NCBI GenBank assembly: GCA_017477935.1
Contig: JAFVIC010000024.1
Coordinates: forward strand, 1-56,905
Length of the DNA stretch: 56,905 bases
Source of the DNA: Akkermansia sp.
GTDB taxonomy: Bacteria; Verrucomicrobiota; Verrucomicrobiia; Verrucomicrobiales; Akkermansiaceae
Direction: 5' to 3'
The number at the start of each line of letters is the position of its first letter. The stretch's first letter is position 1. The translations under genes and the position numbers were made by a program. Below the pieces are notes generated by a model, which saw only the letters and a program-made list of their open reading frames with translations, searched no databases and was not told the DNA's origin. Below are positions 27,259 through 36,368 of this stretch, one piece after another.

Positions 27259-29646
27259 TTAAGCAGCGTAGATTTCGTTTTGCAGTTTGATAACGGCCTG
27301 CATATATCCGTCCCTACCACCAAACAGTTTAGCTATCTTCATAGGGGAGCCAAACTGTCGGAACGGGTCATTTTGTAAAATTGCCAAATTAGACAGGTCT
27401 CGAATACCCTCGTTCATGTACTTATCAAGTAATGCGCTCAGAACCTGTTGAGCCAGCTCCGAGTACTGGTGCAAATATCCGCGTTTACGGACATTGTTTG
27501 CTCGCTCCGCTTTAGTCAGCGGCTCTTTATCGTATGCAATGTGGCAGATGAGGTCGAAATCATCCAAATCCTTCTTACCTGAGGCTTCCCTAAGGGATTC
27601 AAGCAAGACACCGCGCTCCTGAAGGACGTCAATGATAGCCTGTTTCTTCTCTTCTGCATTCCACTTTTGAAGGAACTCATCAAGTGAAGCAAACTCTCCC
27701 AAGATATTTCTCTTAGAGTAGTCGATAACACTCTCTGTGGTCAATTTACCATCGGCATCGTAGTATTGCACTCGCTCATTGAGAATATGAACGTCCACTC
27801 CATTGATGCGTACCTTTTTCTTATGCTCATGGGGAGGCTGATGGTCGACAATGGGAGGATCTACTACAGGCGGGTCAACAGGGGGATTTTCATCATCTCC
27901 TGTTGTGCCATCATCGTCTCCATTATCATCGCTGCCATCCGATTGCAAGTCAATGACAACTATGGGGTCTCCGTCAAAGTCAGGGTCAGCAAACAATCTG
28001 CTGGCATCCCGGAAATCCATAATAGTGAAATACTCCTTGCCGCATTCAGGCTTCAGGCGCGTACCTCGACCGATAATCTGCTTAAACTCGGTCATGGATT
28101 TTATGGGAGAATCCAGCACAATCAATTTGCAAGTTTTGCAGTCTACACCTGTAGTAAGGAGCTTTGATGTCGTTACAACTGTAGGATATTTGCAATCAGC
28201 ATCAATAAAATAGTCCAACTGAGCCTTGCCCTCTGCATTATCCCCAGTTATACGCATGATGTACTTGGGATTTTGTGCAATGAGGTCGCTATTCTCATTT
28301 ATCAAGGCTTGGCGCATGCGCTCGGCGTGTTCGATATCCACGCAGAAGACGATAGTTTTAGCAAACCTGTCATTCTCCTTAAGGAATCGAGTGACTCGTT
28401 TTGCGACCTGTTGCGTACGCTCATCGATAATGAGATTTCGGTCAAAGTCTTTTATGTTGTACTCTCTATCCTCTATTTCGTCTCCATCCACATCACGCTT
28501 ACCAGCCGGAGGCCGATAGCCTTCCAAATCCTTATTGAGCCCCACACGAACCACCTTGTATGGAGCAAGGAATCCGTCATCAATACCTTGTTTCAAGCTG
28601 TATGTGTATACGGGCTCTCCAAAATACGTGATGTTAGAAACCTCCTTTGTTTCCTTAGGTGTTGCGGTCAGGCCAATGTGCGTGGCAGCGTTGAAATAAT
28701 TTAAGATTTTGCGCCATTGTGAGTCTTCTTTTGCGCTACCACGGTGACACTCGTCAATAATAATCAGGTCGAAGAATTCCGGCGTAAAGGCGCGAAACGG
28801 CTCCTTATTATCATCCCCGGCCAATTGTTGATACAAGGCGAGATAAATCTCATAGGAGCTATCCAGAATCTTATTTCCTTCAGCATCCTTCTGCTCGTTT
28901 TCTCCTATCTTGTGCATTACCTTGGCAAACGGCTTGAAATCCTGAGTCATTGTTTGGTCGACCAAGATATTGCGGTCTGCTAAGAAAAGGATTTTCTTCT
29001 TAGTTCCGGATTTCCAAAGGCGGTGAATAATTTGAAAAGCTGTATATGTCTTACCCGTTCCGGTAGCCATAACCAGCAGGATTCGGTTCTGTCCTCGCGC
29101 GATGGCTTCAATGGTTCGGTTAATAGCTATGCGCTGATAGTATCGGGGTGTTTTATCTCCGGGCGCAAAGTAATATGGCTCTGAAATGAGCGCTTCTTGT
29201 TCCGGAGTGTAATTAGATACTGAGGTAAAGCGATGCCAAAGCTCTTCCGGCGAAGGGAACGCATCCAATGGAATTTCTCGCTCTGTTCCTTGTTTCATAT
29301 CATGCTCCAAGAAACCGTCTCCATTGGAGGAATACACAAAGGGTATGTCCAGAATCTTAGCATAATCAATGCCCTGTTGCATACCATCCCCTAGATTATG
29401 CTTGTTGTCCTTAGCCTCAACAATCGCAAGGGGGATATTAGGCCGATGATAAAGGACGTAGTCAGCACGTTTACGCTTGCCTCGAGCAACAGTATTACCC
29501 CGAACGATGACCGCGCCATCGGTGAAAGCATACTCCATACGGATTTGCTTTTTCCTGTCCCAGCCAGCCTTTTCTATAGCCGGGGTAATGTACTGAAGTT
29601 TTACCTCCTCTTCAGTCATCTGTTTCTTGGGTATTGCTGTATCCAT
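27259..29646 (-). CDS. hsdR: Type I restriction enzyme motor and nuclease subunit
   Basis: 795 residues from MDTAIPKKQM; the frame is open for 21 codons upstream but those overlap the promoter. An N-terminal PD-(D/E)XK nuclease is indicated by RADYVLYHRP then LAIVEAKDNKHNLGDGMQQG. The superfamily 2 helicase motor has Walker A ATGTGKT, DECH in IIIDECHRGS, the SAT-like motif LTATPKET and motif VI QIIGRGTRLKP. An Asp/Pro-rich insert (GDDDGTTGDDENPPVDPP) separates the motor from the C-terminal helical domain that docks to HsdM. The enzyme translocates unmethylated DNA and cuts it at a distance. Confidence 0.96.
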   Translation of the reverse strand: MDTAIPKKQMTEEEVKLQYITPAIEKAGWDRKKQIRMEYAFTDGAVIVRGNTVARGKRKRADYVLYHRPNIPLAIVEAKDNKHNLGDGMQQGIDYAKILDIPFVYSSNGDGFLEHDMKQGTEREIPLDAFPSPEELWHRFTSVSNYTPEQEALISEPYYFAPGDKTPRYYQRIAINRTIEAIARGQNRILLVMATGTGKTYTAFQIIHRLWKSGTKKKILFLADRNILVDQTMTQDFKPFAKVMHKIGENEQKDAEGNKILDSSYEIYLALYQQLAGDDNKEPFRAFTPEFFDLIIIDECHRGSAKEDSQWRKILNYFNAATHIGLTATPKETKEVSNITYFGEPVYTYSLKQGIDDGFLAPYKVVRVGLNKDLEGYRPPAGKRDVDGDEIEDREYNIKDFDRNLIIDERTQQVAKRVTRFLKENDRFAKTIVFCVDIEHAERMRQALINENSDLIAQNPKYIMRITGDNAEGKAQLDYFIDADCKYPTVVTTSKLLTTGVDCKTCKLIVLDSPIKSMTEFKQIIGRGTRLKPECGKEYFTIMDFRDASRLFADPDFDGDPIVVIDLQSDGSDDNGDDDGTTGDDENPPVDPPVVDPPIVDHQPPHEHKKKVRINGVDVHILNERVQYYDADGKLTTESVIDYSKRNILGEFASLDEFLQKWNAEEKKQAIIDVLQERGVLLESLREASGKKDLDDFDLICHIAYDKEPLTKAERANNVRKRGYLHQYSELAQQVLSALLDKYMNEGIRDLSNLAILQNDPFRQFGSPMKIAKLFGGRDGYMQAVIKLQNEIYAA

Positions 29647-29680
29647 GTCTAATAGCGAGTTGGGCACTCCGCCGCGCCTC

Positions 29681-29709
29681 ATTCTACCAAATATAAAGAA
29701 AGTTTGCAA
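29681..29709 (-). promoter_or_regulatory. Promoter of the hsd operon
   Basis: On the minus strand TTGCAA (29704-29709), 17 bases, TAGAAT (29681-29686), with a T-rich stretch upstream. The leader is about 30 bases. Confidence 0.65.
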
Positions 29710-29887
29710 GAAAAAGCATAGAAAATACTATAAAATCCACGTCTGGAAGCTTCTCTGCGTTAATCATTTTTGACGGAACTATTGCCGCTATCCAACAACG
29801 ATGTGATAACAAGCCGGTGGTACCATTGGGGCGGCGCAAGCTTTTTTCTGTAAAATCCCTGTCATTGGTGCAAAGTTCGTTTACGGT

Positions 29888-30078
29888 TTAGGTTAAGCTG
29901 CGGGATTTGCCGGCAGAGACGCCGTTCCCGCCACAAATCTCATTCATCACCTTAGCGACTTTGCGGGTAGAAACCAGCAATTGACCGAACACTTCAAGTT
30001 TTCATCCTGGCATGCCGATGTAAAGGCATCATTCAGCCTGCTCAGGATGGGGGCTGTAGATGAAAACATAGTGCTCAT
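29888..30078 (-). pseudogene. Frameshifted remnant of a short gene
   Basis: An ATG at 30078 opens a frame MSTMFSSTAPILSRLNDAFT that would continue, after a single frame shift near 30005, as LEVFGQLLVSTRKVAKVMN to a stop at 29888. The joined peptide of about 63 residues looks protein-like and could be the N-terminus of a transposase, but I cannot identify it. The rest of the 29710-30147 interval shows no gene. Confidence 0.3.
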
Positions 30079-30147
30079 TTGATTTTACAGAAAGAAGTTT
30101 ACACTAGCCGCATTTAATTTTGCTACGCTCAAAAATATACTTTTACG

Positions 30148-30176
30148 TTGACAGTTCGTAGCAGATACAGTAGAAT
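30148..30176 (+). promoter_or_regulatory. Promoter giving a leaderless ligase mRNA
   Basis: TTGACA (30148-30153), 17 bases, TAGAAT (30171-30176), and the ATG of the next gene only 6 bases later at 30183. Transcription should start at the A of the start codon or one base before it. Confidence 0.75.
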
Positions 30177-30182
30177 GCTCGC

Positions 30183-32354
30183 ATGGCTGGAGTATACTTT
30201 AATGGCAAAGAAAATCTGACGTCAGCACCGTCCTTATATCTGCCCAACCGGGTGAATGCAGCGGTATTGCGCGAGCTGGAGCGTGCGCTGGATGGTGCGG
30301 ACAGTGTGGCCTACATGGTAGAAGAAGTGTTGGCACCCGAGCCAGAAGTGGCACGATTTCTGAAGCGCCGCAAGGTGCTGAGTTTCAACTTCCGAAAGGC
30401 TAATGTAAAATTGCTGCGCGAGCAGTTGCTCAACCTTATGCAGGAGGGGCGCGATATCATATTCGTGCCCGGTAAGCCTAACAGCACCATGGGGTGTATA
30501 TCGGATGTGCCCATGCCCTTCATGATGCAGCTTGCGGCTCTGCACCTTGCACCGGTACCCGTGTTTGTCGGCATGTACCGCGAGAATCTGTGGCGTACCT
30601 TCTGCACTGACAAGACGGCGGAGGATATTGTCATCTCCGTGCTGCCCAAGCTGAGCCCCGGTCCGCTGACCGGTGAGCGTGTGCTTGAGGCGTGGTTGGA
30701 GGCCTCGGCCGAGGAGTTTACCCGCCGCCCCATTTTGCAGACTTCCATTGCTCGATTGCTGGTAGAGGGGCTGCGCAAGAATGCCAAAACGGAGCTTATT
30801 GATGGTATGGACGGCTCTCGCCTGCCGTTCTATAAGATGCTCGGTGTGGCTATGGCACTGGCTAAGGAGCTGCGCAAGATTCTCGGTGAGAACGAGCGAA
30901 GGGTTGGTATACTGCTGCCGCCCGGCAAGGGTGGCGTGATTGCCAACTACGCCTGTATATTAGCCGGTATCGTGCCGGTCAACATCAACTATACCTCGTC
31001 TGAACCGGCATTCCGCAGTATTGTACGCCAGAGCGGTATTACCCGTTTTATCTCGGCACGTACTTTCATGAGCAAGTTGCCGCAGTTCCCCTGGCCCAAG
31101 GGGGAGGCTATCATCCACCTCGATAAGACCCTGAAGGGTATCGGTATGGCCAAGATTGCCGGCTGGGTGGCTTTTGCCCGCATGGCTCCCATGCCGCTCA
31201 TCAATGCCCGCTTCAAGCTCGACACCTACAGCGGTGACGATGAAGCCGCGCTGCTCTTCACTTCCGGCTCCAGCGGTGAGCCCAAGGGCGTGGCTCTCAC
31301 CCACCGTATGATTATTGCCAACACCACTCAGTTGCTCAGTAAGGTGTACCTCGAACCCGGCAATAAGTTCCTGTGCAGTCTGCCTATTTTCCACAGCTTC
31401 GGTCTGACTATCAGTACCATGCTGCCTGCTCTGTACGGATTCGGTATGGTTACTTACCCGTCACCCCTCGAGGCCAAGAAGCTCAACGAACTCATCGAGG
31501 AGCACAAAATCAGCCTCGTTGTGTCTACCCCCACCTTTGCCCGCAGTATGCTGCGCCGCGCCGGGGCGGATACGTACAAGACTGTCAAGTATTTCGTGGT
31601 GGGTGCTGAGAAACTGCAGAAGGCTGTGGCTGATGAATTCATGCAGAAGTGCGGTCTGACCGTGCTCGAAGGCTATGGCCTGACGGAGACGGCTCCCGTG
31701 TGCTCGGTGAACCTGGATGACGCTTGCTCCACCGATGAGCAACCCTACTTTGTGCCCGGTCGTCGTTTCGGTTCTGTGGGGCCGTTGCTGCCCGGTCTGG
31801 CCGTGCGCCTGACCGACCCTGATAATGACGATGTGCGCCTGCCGCTCAACGAGCAGGGGATGATTTGGTTCAAAGGCCCCAACGTGTTCAAGGGTTACAT
31901 CGGGCGTGAGGATTTGAACGCCGGTATATTCCGCGATGGTTGGTTTAAGACCGGTGACCTGGGCAAGGTAGATCTTAACGGATTTCTGACCCTGGGTGGT
32001 CGCCGTTCCCGATTCTCGAAAGTGGCCGGCGAAATGGTGCCCCATGAGGTGGTGGAAGATGCCATCGAGGCCTACGTGGAGAAGCCGGCAGATTTTTCCG
32101 GGCGAGCCGTAGCCGTGGTGGGTGTACCCGATGCACAGAAGGGTGAAGCGCTGGTGCTGCTTTCCTGTGTACACACCGCTCATTTGCCGCAGGCGCTTGA
32201 TGCCATTCGCACGCACATGGTCGAGCAGGGGCTGCCGCGCCTGTGGTGCCCGCGTGAAATCATACCTGTTGAGAGCATTCCTGTGTTGCCGACCGGCAAG
32301 ATGGATTTGCGCGGCTGTCAGATACTCGCCAACGAGGCCTTGGGCTTGCAGTAA
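30183..32354 (+). CDS. AMP-dependent acyl ligase with degenerate acyltransferase-like N-terminus (Aas-like)
   Basis: 723 residues. The C-terminal two thirds are an ANL-superfamily adenylating enzyme: P-loop LFTSGSSGEPKGVALTHR, GYGLTETAP, GWFKTGDLG and LPTGKMDL with the acyl-transfer lysine. The N-terminal 200 residues resemble the PlsC-like part of bifunctional Aas (acyl-ACP synthetase/2-acylglycerophosphoethanolamine acyltransferase): stretches RDIIFVPGKPNSTMG and APVPVFVGMYRENL. I do not see the HX4D acyltransferase motif. It probably activates fatty acids for membrane lipid repair. It is driven by a leaderless promoter. Confidence 0.75.
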   Translation: MAGVYFNGKENLTSAPSLYLPNRVNAAVLRELERALDGADSVAYMVEEVLAPEPEVARFLKRRKVLSFNFRKANVKLLREQLLNLMQEGRDIIFVPGKPNSTMGCISDVPMPFMMQLAALHLAPVPVFVGMYRENLWRTFCTDKTAEDIVISVLPKLSPGPLTGERVLEAWLEASAEEFTRRPILQTSIARLLVEGLRKNAKTELIDGMDGSRLPFYKMLGVAMALAKELRKILGENERRVGILLPPGKGGVIANYACILAGIVPVNINYTSSEPAFRSIVRQSGITRFISARTFMSKLPQFPWPKGEAIIHLDKTLKGIGMAKIAGWVAFARMAPMPLINARFKLDTYSGDDEAALLFTSGSSGEPKGVALTHRMIIANTTQLLSKVYLEPGNKFLCSLPIFHSFGLTISTMLPALYGFGMVTYPSPLEAKKLNELIEEHKISLVVSTPTFARSMLRRAGADTYKTVKYFVVGAEKLQKAVADEFMQKCGLTVLEGYGLTETAPVCSVNLDDACSTDEQPYFVPGRRFGSVGPLLPGLAVRLTDPDNDDVRLPLNEQGMIWFKGPNVFKGYIGREDLNAGIFRDGWFKTGDLGKVDLNGFLTLGGRRSRFSKVAGEMVPHEVVEDAIEAYVEKPADFSGRAVAVVGVPDAQKGEALVLLSCVHTAHLPQALDAIRTHMVEQGLPRLWCPREIIPVESIPVLPTGKMDLRGCQILANEALGLQ

Positions 32355-32374
32355 AGGAAAGTCTTGTCAGGGAT

Positions 32375-32533
32375 ATGATGCCCCCATTTCTCAGGAAGGT
32401 GTGCGCTGCTCTTGCTGTATGGGTATTGCCCGGCAAGTATACCCGCAGTTCCCTTCCGGCAACAGGCGAAGTACCCCCGGCTCAGGCTGAGAAATGCGAA
32501 CTGGAAGGCTATGCGCAACCGATTAGGGATTGA
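32375..32533 (+). CDS. Possible small protein, 52 residues
   Basis: An uninterrupted frame (MMPPFLRKVCAALAVWVLPG and on to QPIRD) fills the gap between the ligase and the phosphatase and ends 3 bases before the phosphatase start codon. The N-terminus looks like a short signal or membrane segment. The tight fit before the next gene suggests translational coupling, but there is no family match that I know and no clear ribosome binding site. Confidence 0.3.
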   Translation: MMPPFLRKVCAALAVWVLPGKYTRSSLPATGEVPPAQAEKCELEGYAQPIRD

Positions 32534-32536
32534 GTC

Positions 32537-33121
32537 ATGAAATCACATGTGGCAGTTCTGGCGCTCTTGCTGTCGGCTCTGGTGCCGATGGCTTGCACGG
32601 CTGCGCCGCCGCCGGTGCTGAGCGAGCAACAACTGCCCGCTGCGCAGGCTGTTGAGCAGGAAGGGGTGGAGAATCTGCACCGCGTCAATTCCGTACTTTA
32701 CCGCTCCGGTCAGCCCACAGCGCAGGGATTCAGTAATTTACAGTCGCTGGGCGTGCGCTCGGTACTCAATCTGAGAGAGTACCATAGCGACACCAAACGT
32801 GCCGCGCACACCAACCTGCAGCTCATGGCTCACCCCATGGCAGCGGGGGAGGTGACAGAGCAGGATGTCGAGACTTGCCTGCGCCTGCTTGCCGGGGCAC
32901 CCAAGCCCGTGCTGGTTCACTGCTGGCATGGCAGTGACCGCACCGGTATCATCGTTGCGGCCTGGCGCATTGTTTTTGAGGGGTACAGCGTGCAGGCCGC
33001 CGAGGCTGAGTTCCGGGATGACCGCTATGGTCACCATGAATTCTGGTACGGCAACCTCGTTAAACTTCTGCGCAGTACGGATTGGGACGCTATGCGCAAG
33101 CGCCTGCAACAGGGTAAGTGA
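32537..33121 (+). CDS. Secreted dual-specificity/tyrosine phosphatase-like protein
   Basis: 194 residues with a signal peptide (MKSHVAVLALLLSALVPMACTA; no good lipobox). The CX5R signature VHCWHGSDRTG lies near residue 134, with the Cys nucleophile and Arg in place; the WPD-loop region is less clear. The stretch LYRSGQPTAQGFSNLQSLGVRSVLNLRE is typical of the small bacterial DSP-like phosphatases of the Siw14/DUF442 kind. It probably acts on phosphate esters in the periplasm, substrate unknown (inositol phosphates and phosphoproteins are both possible). It faces the convergent ppk gene, 65 bases away. Confidence 0.8.
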   Translation: MKSHVAVLALLLSALVPMACTAAPPPVLSEQQLPAAQAVEQEGVENLHRVNSVLYRSGQPTAQGFSNLQSLGVRSVLNLREYHSDTKRAAHTNLQLMAHPMAAGEVTEQDVETCLRLLAGAPKPVLVHCWHGSDRTGIIVAAWRIVFEGYSVQAAEAEFRDDRYGHHEFWYGNLVKLLRSTDWDAMRKRLQQGK

Positions 33122-33186
33122 TACCCGGTGCCCGGTGGCATGCGGTGGTTATGGAGATGCTGCAGCGCAGAGCAGGCTACAGATCT

Positions 33187-35265
33187 TCACTTGGGCATGT
33201 GGGGTTCGAGTGTCAGCCTGCCGGCGCGCTCGCGTTCGCGTGCATGGCGGCGCGCCAGGCTATGCAGGTGCGCCTGCATAGCGAAGGGGCGCTCACCCGG
33301 CGGACAGGGAACCGGTGAGGAACTGCCGTCAGGCCCGATAGCGCATGCCTGCACGTTGTCGTTGAAACAGGCATCGAGCACTTGCAGCACGCGCTCTGCC
33401 AGACTGCGATTGAGAATAGGTACCATCAGTTCTACGCGCCGGTCGAGGTTGCGGCGCATCCAGTCCGCACTGGCTATGTAAACCAGCGGCTCGCCGCCGT
33501 TGCCGAAGTGGAAGATACGCGCGTGCTCCAGGTAGCGGTCGACTATGCTCACAATCCGCGTGCTGGCTCGCCCGCGCACCGTTCCCGGTACCCAGCAGCA
33601 TATACCACGGATATTGAGGCTGATTTTTACCCCGGCGGCTGCGGCTTCCTCAAGAGCAGCCATTATTTCAGGGTCATTGAGCGAGTTCATCTTGGCGCGG
33701 ATTTCGGCGCGCTCACCGCGGCTTGCCCGGCGGGTTTCGCCAGCTATCAGTCCGAGCAGGTGCTCCTTCATCATCGAAGGGCTGGGGAACAGTCGGCGAA
33801 AACGGCTCAGTCGCGTGAGCCCGGTGACGGAATTGAAGAATTGGGAGGCATCTGCCCCCAGGTGCTCATCGCAGGTCAGCAGAGAAAGGTCGCTGTAAAT
33901 CCGCGCTGTGTCTTCATTGTAATTGCCGGTGCCGAAGTGGCAGTAGCGGCGCAGGGTGCCGTTCTCACGCCGCACGACCAGCGTGATTTTGGCGTGTGTC
34001 TTGAACCCTTTGACTCCGTACACCACCTGCACTCCGGCGCGTTGCAGGCGCTCTGCCTGACCGAGGTTGTGGCTCTCATCGAAGCGGGCCTTGAGCTCCA
34101 CCAGCACGGTGACCTGTTTGCCGGCTTCGGCAGCCCGGCAGAGCGCGTTAATGAATCTTGATTTTTTGGCTGTGCGGTACAGCACTTGTTTGATAGCAAG
34201 CACATCGGGGTCTTGCGCGGCCTCTTCCACGAACCGTACCACCGGTTCGTAGCTTTCAAAGGGGTTGTGGATGAGAATATCGCCCTCGGCTATGTTCTCA
34301 AACATAGTCAGCCCCGGGTCTACGCCTGCGGGGAAGGCGGGTACCCAACTCTCTATCTTCAGGTTCTCGTGTCCCGGCTCATCGGCCAGTCGCCCGAAAT
34401 CCACCAGTCGCAGCGGCCCCGGTACGCGGTAAGTGGAGAGTTCATCTGCCCCCACCAACCCGGCAATTCGGCGGGCAAAATCGGGCGGTGTGCTTTCAGG
34501 GAGCTCCAGGCGCACGCAGTCTGAGAACTTACGCGCCACCAGCACTTCTTCCATTTCCTGAGCAAAATTGCCGCCCTCGGCCTCTTGTACGGCTATGTCA
34601 CCATTGCGGGTAACTCGCAGGGGGCTGCTGCGCACAATCCGCTCCCCCGGGAACAACTGCCCCGCAAACTCGCCTACAAGCTCTTCGAGCAGCACGTAGG
34701 CATCTTTCCCCAACGTAGGGGCATGCACGGCTCGCGGCAGGCACTCCGGCAGCACGACGGCCACAAAGCGGGTGCTCCCCGTGCCGGATTCCAGCAGCTC
34801 TACCCCGAGCACGATACTCAGGCTCGGCAGTACCGGCGGGTGCTCTACCTCCAGCGCCAGCGGGGTGAGCAGGGGGGCTACATTGACGGCAAAATAATCC
34901 TCCAGCGCGCTGTATTGGGCTTCGCTCAGTTCATCCATGCTCAGCGGGGCTAGGCCTGCTTCACGCAGCTGCGGCATCAGCTCATCGTTGAGCAGCAGGT
35001 ATTCATCGGCCACCATACGGGCTGCTCGCAGGCGTATTTGCTCCAACTGCTCACTCGGTGACAACCCCGTCAAATCGCGGTGGCTCTTACCGCTCTGTTG
35101 CAGTAACAGCAGTCCACCTACCCGCACCTGGAAAAACTCATCAAGATTACTTGCCGAAATCGACAGAAACTTCACACGCTCCAGCAGCGGCAGCTCGCGC
35201 CGCATGGCTTGCGTCAATACGCGCTGGTTGAACTCCAGCCATGATATTTCCCGATTGATGTACAT
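33187..35265 (-). CDS. ppk1: Polyphosphate kinase
   Basis: 692 residues, normal for PPK1. It reversibly polymerises the gamma-phosphate of ATP into polyphosphate. The start MYINREISWLEFNQRVL and SASNLDEFFQVRV are diagnostic of the N-terminal domain. The catalytic histidine is in GFKTHAKITLV and the second phospholipase-D-like histidine half is seen in ADWMRRNLDRRVEL; CHFGTGNYNE is intact. The neighbouring phosphatase is on the opposite strand. No exopolyphosphatase gene is adjacent. Confidence 0.96.
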   Translation of the reverse strand: MYINREISWLEFNQRVLTQAMRRELPLLERVKFLSISASNLDEFFQVRVGGLLLLQQSGKSHRDLTGLSPSEQLEQIRLRAARMVADEYLLLNDELMPQLREAGLAPLSMDELSEAQYSALEDYFAVNVAPLLTPLALEVEHPPVLPSLSIVLGVELLESGTGSTRFVAVVLPECLPRAVHAPTLGKDAYVLLEELVGEFAGQLFPGERIVRSSPLRVTRNGDIAVQEAEGGNFAQEMEEVLVARKFSDCVRLELPESTPPDFARRIAGLVGADELSTYRVPGPLRLVDFGRLADEPGHENLKIESWVPAFPAGVDPGLTMFENIAEGDILIHNPFESYEPVVRFVEEAAQDPDVLAIKQVLYRTAKKSRFINALCRAAEAGKQVTVLVELKARFDESHNLGQAERLQRAGVQVVYGVKGFKTHAKITLVVRRENGTLRRYCHFGTGNYNEDTARIYSDLSLLTCDEHLGADASQFFNSVTGLTRLSRFRRLFPSPSMMKEHLLGLIAGETRRASRGERAEIRAKMNSLNDPEIMAALEEAAAAGVKISLNIRGICCWVPGTVRGRASTRIVSIVDRYLEHARIFHFGNGGEPLVYIASADWMRRNLDRRVELMVPILNRSLAERVLQVLDACFNDNVQACAIGPDGSSSPVPCPPGERPFAMQAHLHSLARRHARERERAGRLTLEPHMPK

Positions 35266-35413
35266 GCCTGCTTACGTTTGTTCCTTCTTGCTCACGTTGC
35301 GTGAGTGCCCTCACGTGCGTTCTTCATCCTACCACGTTCGTTCCTCCGCCGCAAGCCAAAAGCACTGTCAGCCATGGGTGCGATGGCAATTTGACGTATT
35401 AATTCGAGGTAAG

Positions 35414-36265
35414 TTATTTCTTTTTGGTGTAGTAGCGTACGTAGTCTATTTCAAATTTGACGGGATAATCTTTCGGGTCTGCCTGTTCAGGCCAGGTACC
35501 TTTGCCGCCGATGGCGGTGTTGATGATGATGTAGCAGGGGGTGAGCAGCGGGTTGTCGCCGTTGGGGTAGGTGGCATCACTTATTTTGACGTGGCCGACT
35601 TCTTCGCCATCGATGAGTATGCGCATGACCTCTTCGTCCCACTCCAGTACATAGGTGTGGAATTTCTTGCTGTAGTCTTTGAATTGCCGGGTACGGACGA
35701 CTTTGTACTCTTGGTTGCCGCCGTTCTTTCCCCAGCGGAAGATGGAGTAGCAGGTGTCGGGCTATTGCGAGATGTGCTCAAGTATGTCAATTTCGCCGTT
35801 AGCGGGCCAGCCGTATTGGTTCACATGCATGGTCCAGATAGCGGGCCACACGCCCTTGGCCTTGGGGATACGGGCGCGGAATTCGAGCCTGCCGGGGGCT
35901 TCGAAGTGCTTTACGTTGCGTGTGGTTATTGAACCGCTGGCGAAGGGTTGGGTTTTTATCTGTGCAAACCATCGTGTAGAGCCTTCTTTATAGGCGGAAT
36001 TCGGTGTCTTTTTTGCACGGGAAATCAGCTGCAGTTTTCCGTTCTTTACTTGCACACAGTCTTTTGTGTAAGATTGAGAGGCTCCGGGGTTGCGCACCAC
36101 ACCCAGTTCATACGCCCATTTTTTCGTGTTGAGTTTGCTGCCGTTGAATTCATCCCCCCATTCATAGACCCAGCCACCGGGCAGTTCTTTGGGGGCTTTT
36201 TGCGGGGCGGCCTCCGCCAGCGGTAGTGCCAGCACCATCAGCATGGAGAAAACGGCGTTTTTCAT
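35414..36265 (-). pseudogene. GH16 beta-glucanase interrupted by an amber codon
   Basis: From the ATG at 36265 a secreted glycoside hydrolase family 16 protein reads for 167 residues: signal peptide MKNAVFSMLMVLALPLAEA, YEWGDEFNGSKLN, the catalytic GEIDILEH with both glutamates. A single in-frame TAG (35762-35764) follows EHISQ; the same frame then continues for 115 residues (PDTCYSIFRWGKNGG to YYTKKK) to a TAA, covering the rest of the domain. One base change from CAG would explain it. The product as written would lack the C-terminal beta-strands and be inactive. Intact, the enzyme would cut beta-1,3 or beta-1,3-1,4 glucans. Confidence 0.88.
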
Positions 36266-36304
36266 GCACGACATCATACCCTTTTCGGGGGGAAGGAGTC
36301 GAGC

Positions 36305-36342
36305 AGAAAAAAGCCTGCTTCCCGAGTTTCGGGAGCAGGCTT
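36305..36342 (-). terminator. Intrinsic terminator of guaB
   Basis: On the minus strand AAGCCTGC/GCAGGCTT (36311-36318 and 36335-36342) with an inner TCCCGA/TCGGGA stem, followed by TTTTTT. Confidence 0.9.
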
Positions 36343-36368
36343 GTAAAAGATTGATTGAGAACCGGGGA

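Noticed and set aside
35414..36265. General recoding of TAG as an amino acid
   Set aside because: TAG also ends a normal silent hsdS domain (22802-22804) at the expected place, and only this one gene is interrupted.
36317..36335. TTCCCGAGTTTCGGGA in the guaB terminator as another copy of the ATPase-flanking palindrome
   Set aside because: It shares the CCCGA core but lacks the 18-base arms, and it fits as the inner stem of an ordinary terminator.
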